A stretch of DNA of 64,000 nucleotides from UBA8516 sp035455245 (GTDB lineage: Archaea; Thermoproteota; Nitrososphaeria; Nitrososphaerales; Nitrosopumilaceae), in the NCBI GenBank assembly GCA_035455245.1, contig DATIFN010000010.1, positions 278,525 through 342,524 of the forward strand, in the 5' to 3' direction. Position numbers and translations under genes: made by a program. Positions 8,500-17,755 of the stretch are shown piece after piece. The notes below the pieces were generated by a model. The model was not told where the DNA came from. It searched no databases and saw nothing but the letters and a program-made list of their open reading frames with translations. The number at the start of each line of letters is the position of its first letter. Positions within the stretch are counted from its first letter, which is position 1.

Positions 8500-9345
8500 A
8501 TGGTATTTGAAATCCTTTCATACGGATTCATGCAAAGGGCACTCATTTCAGGAATTGCTATTGCTCTCATGTGTTCAGTTGTTGGACTCTTTCTTGTTTT
8601 GAGGAGATATTCTCTTTTTGGTGATGCTCTTGCCCATGCAGCTTTTGGCGGAGTAGCCGTAGGATTATTTCTTGGAATTTATCCAATGTGGGTGGCTTTT
8701 GGAGTTTCAGTATCAAGTGCCCTAGGACTTACCAAGATCAGACAAAAATTCCAAATTTCGGGGGATGCAACTGTAGCAATTTTACTTTCGTCAGGGCTTG
8801 CGATGGGCGTTGTTCTTATCAGTCTAGCAGGTGGATTTACTATAGATATATTCAGCTTTCTTTTTGGAAGTATCCTGCTTGTTAGTTTAGAAAATACAAT
8901 TTTAATCTTAGGTCTAGCAGGCACCATTTTGATTATAATTTTATTGTTGTATAGACAACTGGTTTACACAACGTTTAATGAAGAACAAGCAAAAGTAAGC
9001 GGAATCCCAGTTGAAAAATTAAATTATCTACTTGTGGCAATTGCTGGAATCACAGTGGTAAGTTCTATGCAACTTGTAGGCATTTTGCTTATTTCTTCAT
9101 TAATTGTTATACCAAATGTAACTGCAATGCTTTTTTCACGTGGTTTCAAACAAACCGCAATACTTTCTATGACCTTTGCAGTTTCTTCAGTTATACTGGG
9201 AATACTTACTTCTTACACGTTTAACATAGCCCCAGGTGGTATGATTGTACTAATTTCAATCATAATATTTTCGGCCTCGCTTGGAATAAAATCAGCTGGA
9301 TTGATAAAAAATAGGACAATATTTCCAAGCATAAAACAAATGTAA
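8500..9345 (+). CDS. Metal ABC importer, permease (ZnuB/ABC-3 type)
   Basis: Transmembrane channel of the importer, 281 residues with about eight or nine hydrophobic helices. Family landmarks are the N-terminal FMQRALISGIAIALMCSVVGLFLVLRRYSLFGDALAHAAFGGVA and a later VGILLISSLIVIPNVTA. It begins directly after the ATPase stop, so receptor, ATPase and permease form one operon. It ends convergently with the CopC/CopD gene, 18 bases away. Confidence 0.92.
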   Translation: MVFEILSYGFMQRALISGIAIALMCSVVGLFLVLRRYSLFGDALAHAAFGGVAVGLFLGIYPMWVAFGVSVSSALGLTKIRQKFQISGDATVAILLSSGLAMGVVLISLAGGFTIDIFSFLFGSILLVSLENTILILGLAGTILIIILLLYRQLVYTTFNEEQAKVSGIPVEKLNYLLVAIAGITVVSSMQLVGILLISSLIVIPNVTAMLFSRGFKQTAILSMTFAVSSVILGILTSYTFNIAPGGMIVLISIIIFSASLGIKSAGLIKNRTIFPSIKQM

Positions 9346-9363
9346 ATCCAACTGAATTTTTTC

Positions 9364-12144
9364 TTAATCTACTAAACCGTTAATTCTTTTTTTATCTCTA
9401 ACACTGTTTACAAAAAATAATGACGTTGCGATAATGCCAGCCCCTACAAGTGGTGATACAAGTTCTGCATATTTTAACTCCAATACCTTATTTTGAGGAA
9501 CAATAACCTGTCTTGGAATTTCTGTCATAGAAACCATCCCAAGCTTTTGGCCTCGTTGTTCTGCAAACCAAATGTTTCCATTATCATCAGAAGTGATAAA
9601 TTGCGTAAAAGATTGCGCAGTCGGGATTGGCACCTCCTTAAAATCACCATTATACGGATCATACACGCCAAGCTTGTTAGCTGTGTGTTGCCCAACCCAA
9701 ATGTTTCCAAACTTGTCAGATGCCATTCCAAATGGTAATGCGTCTTTATCTACCAGCGAAATTCTTTCAAATGTTTCCAGAACGGTATCAAATTTTGTAA
9801 TTGAAAGTCCGGTGTGCTCAGAAATCCATAGATTTCCATTCTCATCAAAGAACAACGCTGACGGCTCCTTTAGTGAATCCTGTGGCCCAAATTCCTTAAT
9901 CTCTCCACTATCTGGATTAATGACTCCAATTTTTCCAGCTTGTGATTCAGTGAACCAAATGTTACCTAATTTATCCAATGTAAGAGCAGTTGTTCCAGAT
10001 TGTGGAGCAGCTGAGACTTTAAACTCCTCAAATTTCTTTTCACCCTGTTTATACTCTAACAAAATATTCTTGTCTGCTAATGCAACCCAAATGTTATTTT
10101 TGTGATCGGTTTCTATGAATATGGGAACAGATTTTATTGGAAGGTCAATGTTTTCAAATTTTTCCGTGGATGGATCAAAGAACCCAATTTTTGAATCTGG
10201 TGTGTCAGTAAACCAAATTTTTCCATCATTGTCAATATTCAAAGTTACAGAAATTTGTCCAGTAAATTCGTACGCCTTGAATTGTTTATCTTCAATGGTA
10301 AATTTCCAAATTCGTGGTTTACCTGTATCGCTTATCCATATTGCATCCTTACCATCAAACACAGGATAGAGGGGAGCAGCATCTTGTCTTGGAAAACTAT
10401 ATTCAACTATATTCGTCTGTAATTCGGAAAGGCGTGGTTTTACTACAACATCAAAGGATACTACTTCATTGGCATTTTGTTTTCGCAAAGCTAGGACTTC
10501 TACATGCCATTTTCCAGGAAAACCAAATGTTGCATTGCCTGTATACTGAGTTATAGGAGAATTTACATCCGTAGATTTGATTGGTAATAATTTTAGGTCA
10601 ATGGGGGTAATTCCTTTCTGAGGATTCGAAACCCTCAAAATTACTTCAAATATGTCATCAAGTGCTTTTTCATCTAGAGACGTAATAGAGGTTGTAACTG
10701 TGTTTGTACCAGTTGAGAGAGGAAATATTGAGATGTCAAACTTTGCTACACTTGAAAATTGTAATGTCTGATATCCAAAAGAAATATCCTCAGCCTGTGC
10801 TTCTTGAATCTCTCCCGCAGGAAGGGAGCTATTGGTTAACAATGCAACGACTCCAAGAAGTATTATCCCAACTACTGACTCTATTTTTAATGATCTTCTA
10901 AACTTGTCATACACAAATATTCTTCCAGATTCAAGATTTTTTTCTGCCGGCTTTTGTATCTTGAATTGATTATAACCTCCAATAGCAACCATTATGCTAC
11001 CAAGTGCAATTTTTGCTAGAATTAATTTACCATAAGTTGAATCATAAAGTAATCCTACATCACTTTCCAAAAACCAAAGCAATGTGGGGCCTGTGATTAT
11101 TAAAATTCCTACTGAAATTATGACCATGCTGGAAATTTTTGGAATGACCAAAAGAGAAAGTCGTTCTTTTTTACCTACCTCTAATTTAGAAAATGAAGGA
11201 ATCATCACAAATGCTGCATAGATCACACCACCAATCCACACTGCAGCAAGAAGATTGTGTGCATAATCCAATACTATCGCAGGTTCATGCATGCTCGCAG
11301 TTCCATGACCAAGCATCGTTGTTGTTGAAATCAAGGCAAGAGAAAATCCAAGAATTGTAAGTTGTTGAATTTTTCCAATAATTGTTTTTCTTTCTGCCCA
11401 GAACCAAATGATGAGCAAAATTACCGTAAATATCATTCTTACAAGCCAAGTTGTACCAAATCCAGTCTGTATTGCTTCAAGAACTGTAGTTTGTAGTGCT
11501 ATAGCTTGAACTGCAAGCATCATGATGTTTGATGCAAGCACCAAAAGAAGACCGATACCTATTATCTTTAAAAATGATTGAGAATGTCTTTTCTGTATCT
11601 CTTCAAAGTTTTCCTCCATAGATTTTTTTCGATCAAGTGTTCTCCAAATTAGTAATGAAGAGAGAACTGATCCTAACACAACTACTTGTCCGACTAATCC
11701 AGGAAATCTAGACACAGCTTCTGGTAAATATATCGGCGATTGCTTTGGTTCTTCCTTTAAAAGATCTGTGGGTATTTTTGCATTGCCTACAGAAAAGACA
11801 AAGGCAGCATTTACTATATGTCCATCAACTTTAGAAAGTACTTTGGACGTTACTGTGTACACCCCATCTTCCAATGGTTTTGTGGAAACAATTAGAGAAT
11901 TTTCAGTATCAAAATATTTCGTATCTTTATTGTCTACTTGATTCCCAGTGTTATCAAGAACTTTGATTGTACTAAATTCAACCTCAACTATTTCAGAATA
12001 ACGAATGATTACTTGGGATGTTCCAACAGGAACGTTTGAAAACTGTGGAGGCTCGGTTGTTATTATCTCAGAATGAGCATAGGCAGAATTAATACTAATG
12101 CTAGCAACAATAAATATGAAAATAAGGAATAGAAGTTTTTTCAC
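9364..12144 (-). CDS. CopC-CopD fusion with C-terminal seven-bladed propeller
   Basis: A 926-residue membrane protein linked to copper handling. A signal peptide ends in AYA and leaves His24 at the mature N-terminus, as in CopC copper sites. The CopC domain covers roughly residues 24-120. A multi-helix CopD region spans about 140-430, with histidines such as GHGTASMHEPAIVLDYAHNLLAAVWIGG. The C-terminal part holds seven repeats of the Vgb/NHL type (for example GNIWFTESQAGKIGVINPD), then a last membrane helix. Fusion of CopC and CopD is known; the added propeller suggests an extra sensing or scaffold role. Confidence 0.85.
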   Translation of the reverse strand: MKKLLFLIFIFIVASISINSAYAHSEIITTEPPQFSNVPVGTSQVIIRYSEIVEVEFSTIKVLDNTGNQVDNKDTKYFDTENSLIVSTKPLEDGVYTVTSKVLSKVDGHIVNAAFVFSVGNAKIPTDLLKEEPKQSPIYLPEAVSRFPGLVGQVVVLGSVLSSLLIWRTLDRKKSMEENFEEIQKRHSQSFLKIIGIGLLLVLASNIMMLAVQAIALQTTVLEAIQTGFGTTWLVRMIFTVILLIIWFWAERKTIIGKIQQLTILGFSLALISTTTMLGHGTASMHEPAIVLDYAHNLLAAVWIGGVIYAAFVMIPSFSKLEVGKKERLSLLVIPKISSMVIISVGILIITGPTLLWFLESDVGLLYDSTYGKLILAKIALGSIMVAIGGYNQFKIQKPAEKNLESGRIFVYDKFRRSLKIESVVGIILLGVVALLTNSSLPAGEIQEAQAEDISFGYQTLQFSSVAKFDISIFPLSTGTNTVTTSITSLDEKALDDIFEVILRVSNPQKGITPIDLKLLPIKSTDVNSPITQYTGNATFGFPGKWHVEVLALRKQNANEVVSFDVVVKPRLSELQTNIVEYSFPRQDAAPLYPVFDGKDAIWISDTGKPRIWKFTIEDKQFKAYEFTGQISVTLNIDNDGKIWFTDTPDSKIGFFDPSTEKFENIDLPIKSVPIFIETDHKNNIWVALADKNILLEYKQGEKKFEEFKVSAAPQSGTTALTLDKLGNIWFTESQAGKIGVINPDSGEIKEFGPQDSLKEPSALFFDENGNLWISEHTGLSITKFDTVLETFERISLVDKDALPFGMASDKFGNIWVGQHTANKLGVYDPYNGDFKEVPIPTAQSFTQFITSDDNGNIWFAEQRGQKLGMVSMTEIPRQVIVPQNKVLELKYAELVSPLVGAGIIATSLFFVNSVRDKKRINGLVD

Positions 12145-12235
12145 AATTTCAAGATCTTATTATGATAATTTAAACAATTGATTACTTCTATGTATGTACC
12201 AGAATTGAGCAAAGATAATAACATGTAATCGATAG

Positions 12236-12886
12236 ATGTTAATCATGAATAAAATTTATTCATTCATATTTATTTTATCATTATTGTTTGTTGGTGGATT
12301 TTCTTCAGCATATGCACATACTAAGGTGACCGTAGAAAATCTTGAGATTGAAGTGGGGTGGCAAGATGAGCCACCACTTGTTGGGTTTATGAACGCAATT
12401 ACCTTCCAATTTAACGAAAACACATCAGATGGACAGAGTGGAGTGAAAAATGCATTCAAAAATTTGGTAGCAACTGTAAAATCTGGCGGATTGGAAAAAA
12501 CACTTGATATTGATTCTGATCCTCAGGCAGGGCATTATCATTCTAAAATAATCCCAACCAGAACAGGAAGTCTTGTTGTTGCATTAAATGGCGATATTAA
12601 TGGAATCCCAATAAATTCTGAAATTACTGTCGAGGAAGTAGAAGACAAATCACTTCTTGCATTTCCGGACACAGCGGGTTCATCAGACCAAGATGTTGTA
12701 GCATTAAAGAACGCAATGAATGGATTGCAATCCGAGGTTAAGTTACTCCAATCCAAGATTAGTGGATTAGATACAACGTCAGGTAAATTTAGTGTCGAAA
12801 CAGCCTACAACTTTGGAATTTTTGGACTATCTCTTGGAGCAGCTGGGGTAATCTTAGCGATAGTTTCTATGATAAAAAGAAAATAA
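12236..12886 (+). CDS. Exported membrane-anchored protein next to the copper gene
   Basis: A 216-residue protein of unrecognised family. The signal peptide ends in AYA, so the mature protein would start with His28 (HTKVTVENLEIEVGWQDEPP). A beta-sandwich-like domain with GHYHSK follows, then a coiled-coil stretch (DVVALKNAMNGLQSEVKLLQSKISGL) and a C-terminal membrane helix with a basic end. It is divergent from the CopC/CopD fusion. The N-terminal His, the extra histidines and the location suggest copper binding, by inference only. ATG at 12245 is an alternative start. Confidence 0.7.
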   Translation: MLIMNKIYSFIFILSLLFVGGFSSAYAHTKVTVENLEIEVGWQDEPPLVGFMNAITFQFNENTSDGQSGVKNAFKNLVATVKSGGLEKTLDIDSDPQAGHYHSKIIPTRTGSLVVALNGDINGIPINSEITVEEVEDKSLLAFPDTAGSSDQDVVALKNAMNGLQSEVKLLQSKISGLDTTSGKFSVETAYNFGIFGLSLGAAGVILAIVSMIKRK

Positions 12887-12890
12887 AGGT

Positions 12891-13763
12891 TTAGAGTTTT
12901 GGAATAACTCTGGTCTTAGCAGTTACTGCAATGATGCTCACTATGCTTATTGCAAGCACTAGTGCTGTAATAGTACCAAATTCTGGAACTACTTGTAGCT
13001 TAATTACATCACCCTTTGGACCTGTCCATGAATCTTCACTTCCTGGGAGACCAACACCAAGTAATGTAACTTGTACATCTACTGGACTGTCTGATGACAA
13101 CTTATCGGTAGCATGTTCTCCATGTCCGCCGTGTTGATGAGCAGATAATTCATCAAGAACCACTGCACCATCCTGCATTGCTGTTATTGCATAGTTTTGA
13201 TGAGCAATTGCAGTTCCAGCCGTATCAGTAAAGTCCACTGTTATGTTTAGTGGTTGGCCAGCTACTGGTAGTGGAGATCCTACACGTACTGTTGTCGATC
13301 CGTCACGAGATACACCCGTTACGTATTTCACATTTTCATCAGGCGTCTGATCTTCTGGGTGACCAGCCTCTGCACTTTGAACAGTTACAACTCCTGTCAT
13401 CCATGGGTGAACCATGCAAAAGTAGTTGAATGTTCCAGCCTCATCAAATTTATGAGAGAATGTTTTGCCTGGTCCAAACAGACTGCTGTCAAATGTACCA
13501 TCTGGTCCATCAGTTGGATTTCCACTTGTAGCTGTGTGAGCTGCTGTATCGGTGTTTGTCCATGTGACCTCACCGCCTACGTCAACTATAGCCTCATCAG
13601 GAGCGTAACAAGATTTGGTTTCTTCACAACCAGCTGTTGACGCACCTTTTGCAATGCTTACATCTACTTTCATATGATCAGCAAAAGCACTTGGTGCAAA
13701 TGCGATCAATCCAGCAACAAGGGTCAAAACAACAAATAATGAACCTATTGATTTTGACTTCAT
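12891..13763 (-). CDS. Plastocyanin-like copper protein with PEFG anchor
   Basis: Cell-surface cupredoxin, probably an electron carrier. A signal peptide ends near AFA (residue 28). The type 1 copper ligands are visible: H76 (TAAHTATS) and the C-terminal loop C116, H119, M122 (YFCMVHPWMTG). A second beta domain with a His-rich loop (HQHGGHGEH) follows, then PEFG at 260-263, a membrane helix and a basic tail. Such blue copper proteins are thought to replace cytochrome c in ammonia-oxidising archaea. A strong promoter (13785-13795) overlaps the end of the gene upstream. Confidence 0.9.
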   Translation of the reverse strand: MKSKSIGSLFVVLTLVAGLIAFAPSAFADHMKVDVSIAKGASTAGCEETKSCYAPDEAIVDVGGEVTWTNTDTAAHTATSGNPTDGPDGTFDSSLFGPGKTFSHKFDEAGTFNYFCMVHPWMTGVVTVQSAEAGHPEDQTPDENVKYVTGVSRDGSTTVRVGSPLPVAGQPLNITVDFTDTAGTAIAHQNYAITAMQDGAVVLDELSAHQHGGHGEHATDKLSSDSPVDVQVTLLGVGLPGSEDSWTGPKGDVIKLQVVPEFGTITALVLAISIVSIIAVTAKTRVIPKL

Positions 13764-13784
13764 GCTGTGGATAATTAAAATGGG

Positions 13785-13795
13785 CTTATAAAAAG
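13785..13795 (-). promoter_or_regulatory. TATA box of the plastocyanin-like gene
   Basis: On the minus strand CTTTTTATAAG lies about 22-32 bases before the ATG at 13763. It is a near-ideal archaeal TATA box for a leaderless mRNA. It overlaps the final codons of the gene at 13786-14775, so the cupredoxin gene can be expressed apart from its upstream neighbour. Confidence 0.6.
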
Positions 13796-14775
13796 GTGAT
13801 CTTCATTTTCAGTACTAATTTCCAAATTACCCATGATGAAATCATTGCACCAATTCCGACAAAGGACAAAACTAATGCTGATGTTGAAATCATCATAAAC
13901 TGTATATTTCCAAATACACTTGAAATTAATGTTAGAGATAACGTAATTGCAATTGCTACAATTGCAATTTTAATCCTAAGTCTTGATCCTTCCCTGATTG
14001 ACTTGGATGCAAGGCCTGCTGGCCAAAGATAGGCAGCACCAATAAGAGATGATGCCATCATGCCTGATGTTAACACTGAAACCTCACTATTTCCAACACT
14101 AGTAAGTTTTGTAACTTGCAATATTCCAAGGAGAGGAGTTATTCCTGTCTTGACTAAATCCTGTAAAATTGGATTGTTTCTTTCTGCATCTGCTACAGTA
14201 GGACTAAAGGTATAGTACACAGAGTTAAATGCATTAATGAAACTTGAACCCATTGCCGTTGACATTATTGCATTATCTCTGTATTCCCTCAGAAACTGAA
14301 CTTGGGGAGCAAGCTCAGAGCCAAAAGCTGCGGTAGCAATAAGGCATCCATTTTTTGGTGGTGATGCATTTCCAACAGAAATTGAAAAAGAAGCGGTTTC
14401 TTTGGGAATTGGTTGAAACACTATTCCTTGTACATCAACTGATACTGTATATTCTCCTGCATCTTGAAATTCATATGGAATAGTAACAGAACCTTCATCA
14501 GCTACATGAGTTAACGGAATTCCAAATACTTGTTGGGTTCCTTTTGTGACCGTTATTGAATAGTCTATGTGCGGCTGAATTTCTTTAGTACTTTTATTGA
14601 TGAAATTTATTTTCAATTTTGTTTGTTCTCCTGGTTGTGGATGTGCCGGAATAGTAGATAATCCAACCTCCAATGTTCCCTTGTCAGTTAATACAATTTG
14701 TTGTTCAGATTGTTCTTGTGCATATACTGGCAAAATCAAAAAGGCCAATATGGTTAATGTTAAAAGGATCTTCAA
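13786..14775 (-). CDS. Exported CFI-box protein with C-terminal membrane helices
   Basis: A 329-residue protein of unknown function. It has a signal peptide (1-19), an Ig-like beta domain (about 28-135), then a CFI-box segment beginning at C144 (CLIATAAFGSELAPQVQFLREYRD), followed by NAFNSVYYTFSP and about four hydrophobic helices. The CFI-box is a recurrent C-terminal module of archaeal surface proteins, thought to relate to processing or anchoring. It sits next to the plastocyanin-like gene, which has its own promoter. Confidence 0.7.
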   Translation of the reverse strand: MKILLTLTILAFLILPVYAQEQSEQQIVLTDKGTLEVGLSTIPAHPQPGEQTKLKINFINKSTKEIQPHIDYSITVTKGTQQVFGIPLTHVADEGSVTIPYEFQDAGEYTVSVDVQGIVFQPIPKETASFSISVGNASPPKNGCLIATAAFGSELAPQVQFLREYRDNAIMSTAMGSSFINAFNSVYYTFSPTVADAERNNPILQDLVKTGITPLLGILQVTKLTSVGNSEVSVLTSGMMASSLIGAAYLWPAGLASKSIREGSRLRIKIAIVAIAITLSLTLISSVFGNIQFMMISTSALVLSFVGIGAMISSWVIWKLVLKMKITFL

Positions 14776-14848
14776 TATCGTATTTGCTCTTAATACAAAT
14801 AATAATTTTACCAGTCTTTATTCTTTGATATGAATAATAGAGTATGAA

Positions 14849-15985
14849 TTATGAGCCTGCTTGTGGATTTACCACGTGTAATGATATTGCATGGTCATCT
14901 ACGAGTGCACCTACGCCTACCGATACATCTTTTATTCTAAGGACGACTTTGGTCAAATCTTCAGAAGAAAGATTATACTTTTCAGCTAAAACATTCTTTA
15001 TTCTAATTTCCGTATTGGATATCTCATTTAGTTGTGATGGGAGGGAAATATCAAGGGGTTTACGCATCATTTCTTGTGGAATCAAACCACTTCCATCCTG
15101 AATTATATAAAATGAAATCTTGTCTATTATCACTTCATGTGGTAAGGTAGGAAGTGCATTTGCTGTATAAAATACCTGAACATCAAGAAGGTTGATCTCA
15201 TCTTTTGAGATGTTTCTTACTACTTTACTATCTTCTGTTTCAAGCATGGAATCTAATTGAATCCTAATTATTGCAAAGCCCTCTACCAGTTTTTCACTGT
15301 TGTTGCCAAGGCCAAGCAATTCTCTCATTTGTTTACACACAATGGCAGTAGATGTTTCTTCATCCAAATTTTTTAAAATTGAGTTTGAGATTGCTCCATC
15401 ATTTATCACAACATTCCATAGTATTTTAATTGGAAAATTTTGTTTGTTAAATATACTGATATCCGTATCATAATGGCCAGGTCTTAATGGACCTTCATCT
15501 CCAAAAACAGATCCACAGACAAACTTTGCAGTATATGTGATATTTCGTACAGAATTATCTTCACTTGAATCAATTGATCCAAGATTGTTTGTAAATGATG
15601 CAACTGCAGATGAATCTTTTACTTCAATAATCTTTGAAAATTTGTCTAAGGAATATCCAGATGGTATTCCTATCTGGTTGACAGTATAATTTCCATTTTT
15701 TACACCCGTTATCGTGATAATTCCATTTTTTTCTTTCTCAGAATCTAATGAAGAATTATCTTTAATTGTCAAAGTTCCAGTCATCTTAAATGGATCCGGC
15801 GTAATAGAATATTCTCCTTCCGAGAGTAAGATATTTTCATTCGTTAGTGTGATTATGGTAATTGAGGAGCTTTGTGCAAAAGCAAAATTATGTTCAGTAT
15901 GAGAGTCAAGATTCAACGAAAAATACGAAACTAATCCCAGTGTACATATAGCTAAAATAAAAGAAACTTTTTTCCAAATCTTCAT
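14849..15985 (-). CDS. Secreted protein with SpaA-like beta domain
   Basis: A 378-residue exported protein of unknown role. An N-terminal membrane or signal segment (residues 5-24) is followed by a beta domain with a prealbumin/SpaA-like pattern (GVKNGNYTVNQIGIPSGYSLDKF...VKDSSAVASFTN). The C-terminal half (about 145-378) is unlike anything I recognise and contains two separated cysteines near VCGSVFGDEGPLRPGHYDTD and VCKQMREL. There is no PEFG tail and no second membrane helix. It lies alone on the minus strand between two exported-protein genes. Confidence 0.6.
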   Translation of the reverse strand: MKIWKKVSFILAICTLGLVSYFSLNLDSHTEHNFAFAQSSSITIITLTNENILLSEGEYSITPDPFKMTGTLTIKDNSSLDSEKEKNGIITITGVKNGNYTVNQIGIPSGYSLDKFSKIIEVKDSSAVASFTNNLGSIDSSEDNSVRNITYTAKFVCGSVFGDEGPLRPGHYDTDISIFNKQNFPIKILWNVVINDGAISNSILKNLDEETSTAIVCKQMRELLGLGNNSEKLVEGFAIIRIQLDSMLETEDSKVVRNISKDEINLLDVQVFYTANALPTLPHEVIIDKISFYIIQDGSGLIPQEMMRKPLDISLPSQLNEISNTEIRIKNVLAEKYNLSSEDLTKVVLRIKDVSVGVGALVDDHAISLHVVNPQAGS

Positions 15986-16076
15986 TTTCTAATCTTGCTT
16001 TTTATTCTCATTCATTTATATCATTAGTAGTAATCCGACCAAGAATTAAATAGAATCCATGAAGTAATTTTATCAT

Positions 16077-17705
16077 ATGCCATCTGTTTCTAATAATATT
16101 CTTCCAATAATTTTCAGTTTAGTACTTTTTTCCTCTCTGTCTTATGTAATTCATGAGGCATATGGAGATGGTCTTACCATGGAAATTTTACCTCCTGCAA
16201 GTTTAGGAGATAGGCAGGCAAGTCTTTTCATTCAAGTAAGTCCGCCTATTCTAACTTCAGATACTACTCAAGATACATTTTTGAAACTGAGGTTGTTTGA
16301 TGCAAATAATAATCAAACAATACAATCTGATTCATTTTTTGTTAAAGTAACAAAAGATGATCAACTTTTGATGAGAGAATTATTTTATACAAAATCTGGT
16401 GAATTAACTATTAAAATCAAACCCACTAACACACCAGGTAAGTGGCAAGCTTATGGTGACATAGAATCTACCCTTGGCGGTTGGACTGCAACAAATGATC
16501 AAGTACGAGTAGATGCTCCAGTCTTTTTAGAAGGTGGGTTGTATCATTTTGAGATTAAATTCATTGGAATTGATGCTGCTAAAAATATATTCAAGCAGGG
16601 TGAAGAACCCACGTTTAACTCATACCTGAGTGTTGGTGATGTTTTCAAGAAATCTATTACCTACCAGACAAAACCTTACGATACTACAATCATATCATAT
16701 TATGATAGAATCAGGGATTTCCAATTTGACGAAACTAAGAAGGTTATTTCATTTTCTATGCCATTTAATTGGAATGCATCAAGAATAGAAGGGCAAAATA
16801 TCTTTGTACACGAAGAAATTCAGATTCCAAAATCCTTCAAAGAATTTGCAGACAATACATCATTTACTGCCAAAGTAAATGGAATTCCACTTGTAGGAAG
16901 AATGCTTGCAGTAGATCCCTACTCAAAAGAAGATACACTGATTCTACATTATTTGATAAACAAAAACGATATCTTGGAAATGACAAAAAAAGTTTCATCA
17001 AATACAAAGACAATGAATTTCACCCTTTCTCCAGGAAATTCAGATCTTCAGACCTCTACTGAAATACTGACTGATTTTGGGGGATTTAGGGCTGAGCTTG
17101 GGTGGTCACCAACTGATTTGAAAGCAAACACAAAGACTGATCTTAAAGTTACTTTCTTTGATGCAATTTCAGGAAAACAAGTTGCAGGAGATATAAAATA
17201 CGATCTAAAAATACTGGATAAGAACGGAAACGTAGCATTTTCTAAAACAGATCTTAATGCAGTAGGCGCATTAGACACACAATCTGTAAACTTTGCAAAC
17301 AATGGTGTTTACAATCTAGAAATAGACATTAAATCAATTACAATAAACGGAAAAACTGATTCCAGCAGATTAGGAGTCGCTAGAGGTTATGTTATCATAC
17401 CGTCAACTGTTACTTCTGGTTCAACCACAGATACCATAAAAATTCCTGATTGGGTAAGAAATAATGCAAAGTGGTGGTCAGAGGGTTCAATTACTGATAA
17501 GGACTTTGCATCAGGAATTCAATACATGATAAAGCAAAGAATAATCATAATACCTCCATCAGAAAGTGGTGGAACCAATCAAAACATCAAGATTCCTGAC
17601 TGGGTAAGAAATAATGCAAAGTGGTGGTCAGAGGGTTCAATTACTGATAAGGACTTTGCATCAGGAATTCAATACATGATAAAGATAGGAATAATCACTG
17701 TATAG
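16077..17705 (+). CDS. Secreted protein with two C-terminal IPDWV repeats
   Basis: A 542-residue exported protein. A signal peptide ends near EAYG (residue 30). Residues 30-400 are homologous to the PEFG protein at 4962-6326, sharing LGGWTAT, GGLYHFEI and a VHEEI...PKSF segment. Instead of PEFG it ends in two copies of a roughly 32-residue module (about 455-486 and 506-536) beginning IPDWVRNNAKWWSEGSITD. The same module type ends the HExxH protein at 28154-29329. The module is common in thaumarchaeal exported proteins and may bind the surface layer, which is inference. Confidence 0.75.
   Translation: MPSVSNNILPIIFSLVLFSSLSYVIHEAYGDGLTMEILPPASLGDRQASLFIQVSPPILTSDTTQDTFLKLRLFDANNNQTIQSDSFFVKVTKDDQLLMRELFYTKSGELTIKIKPTNTPGKWQAYGDIESTLGGWTATNDQVRVDAPVFLEGGLYHFEIKFIGIDAAKNIFKQGEEPTFNSYLSVGDVFKKSITYQTKPYDTTIISYYDRIRDFQFDETKKVISFSMPFNWNASRIEGQNIFVHEEIQIPKSFKEFADNTSFTAKVNGIPLVGRMLAVDPYSKEDTLILHYLINKNDILEMTKKVSSNTKTMNFTLSPGNSDLQTSTEILTDFGGFRAELGWSPTDLKANTKTDLKVTFFDAISGKQVAGDIKYDLKILDKNGNVAFSKTDLNAVGALDTQSVNFANNGVYNLEIDIKSITINGKTDSSRLGVARGYVIIPSTVTSGSTTDTIKIPDWVRNNAKWWSEGSITDKDFASGIQYMIKQRIIIIPPSESGGTNQNIKIPDWVRNNAKWWSEGSITDKDFASGIQYMIKIGIITV
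17442..17684 (+). repeat. Near-identical 93-base tandem modules
   Basis: 17442-17534 and 17592-17684 are 93-base direct repeats that differ at one base by my reading (T at 17450, C at 17600). They are spaced 150 bases apart and in frame. They encode the two C-terminal IPDWV modules of the surface protein. Near identity at third codon positions points to a recent duplication or gene conversion. Confidence 0.9.
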
Positions 17706-17755
17706 ATTTTATCTACAAATATTATTATACAAAACAATCGATGATGTACCATTGA

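Noticed and set aside
9493..10901. Several plus-strand frames of 65-177 residues opposite the CopC/CopD gene
   Set aside because: They lie entirely within the 926-residue minus-strand gene, overlap one another and show no family features; they are antisense shadows.
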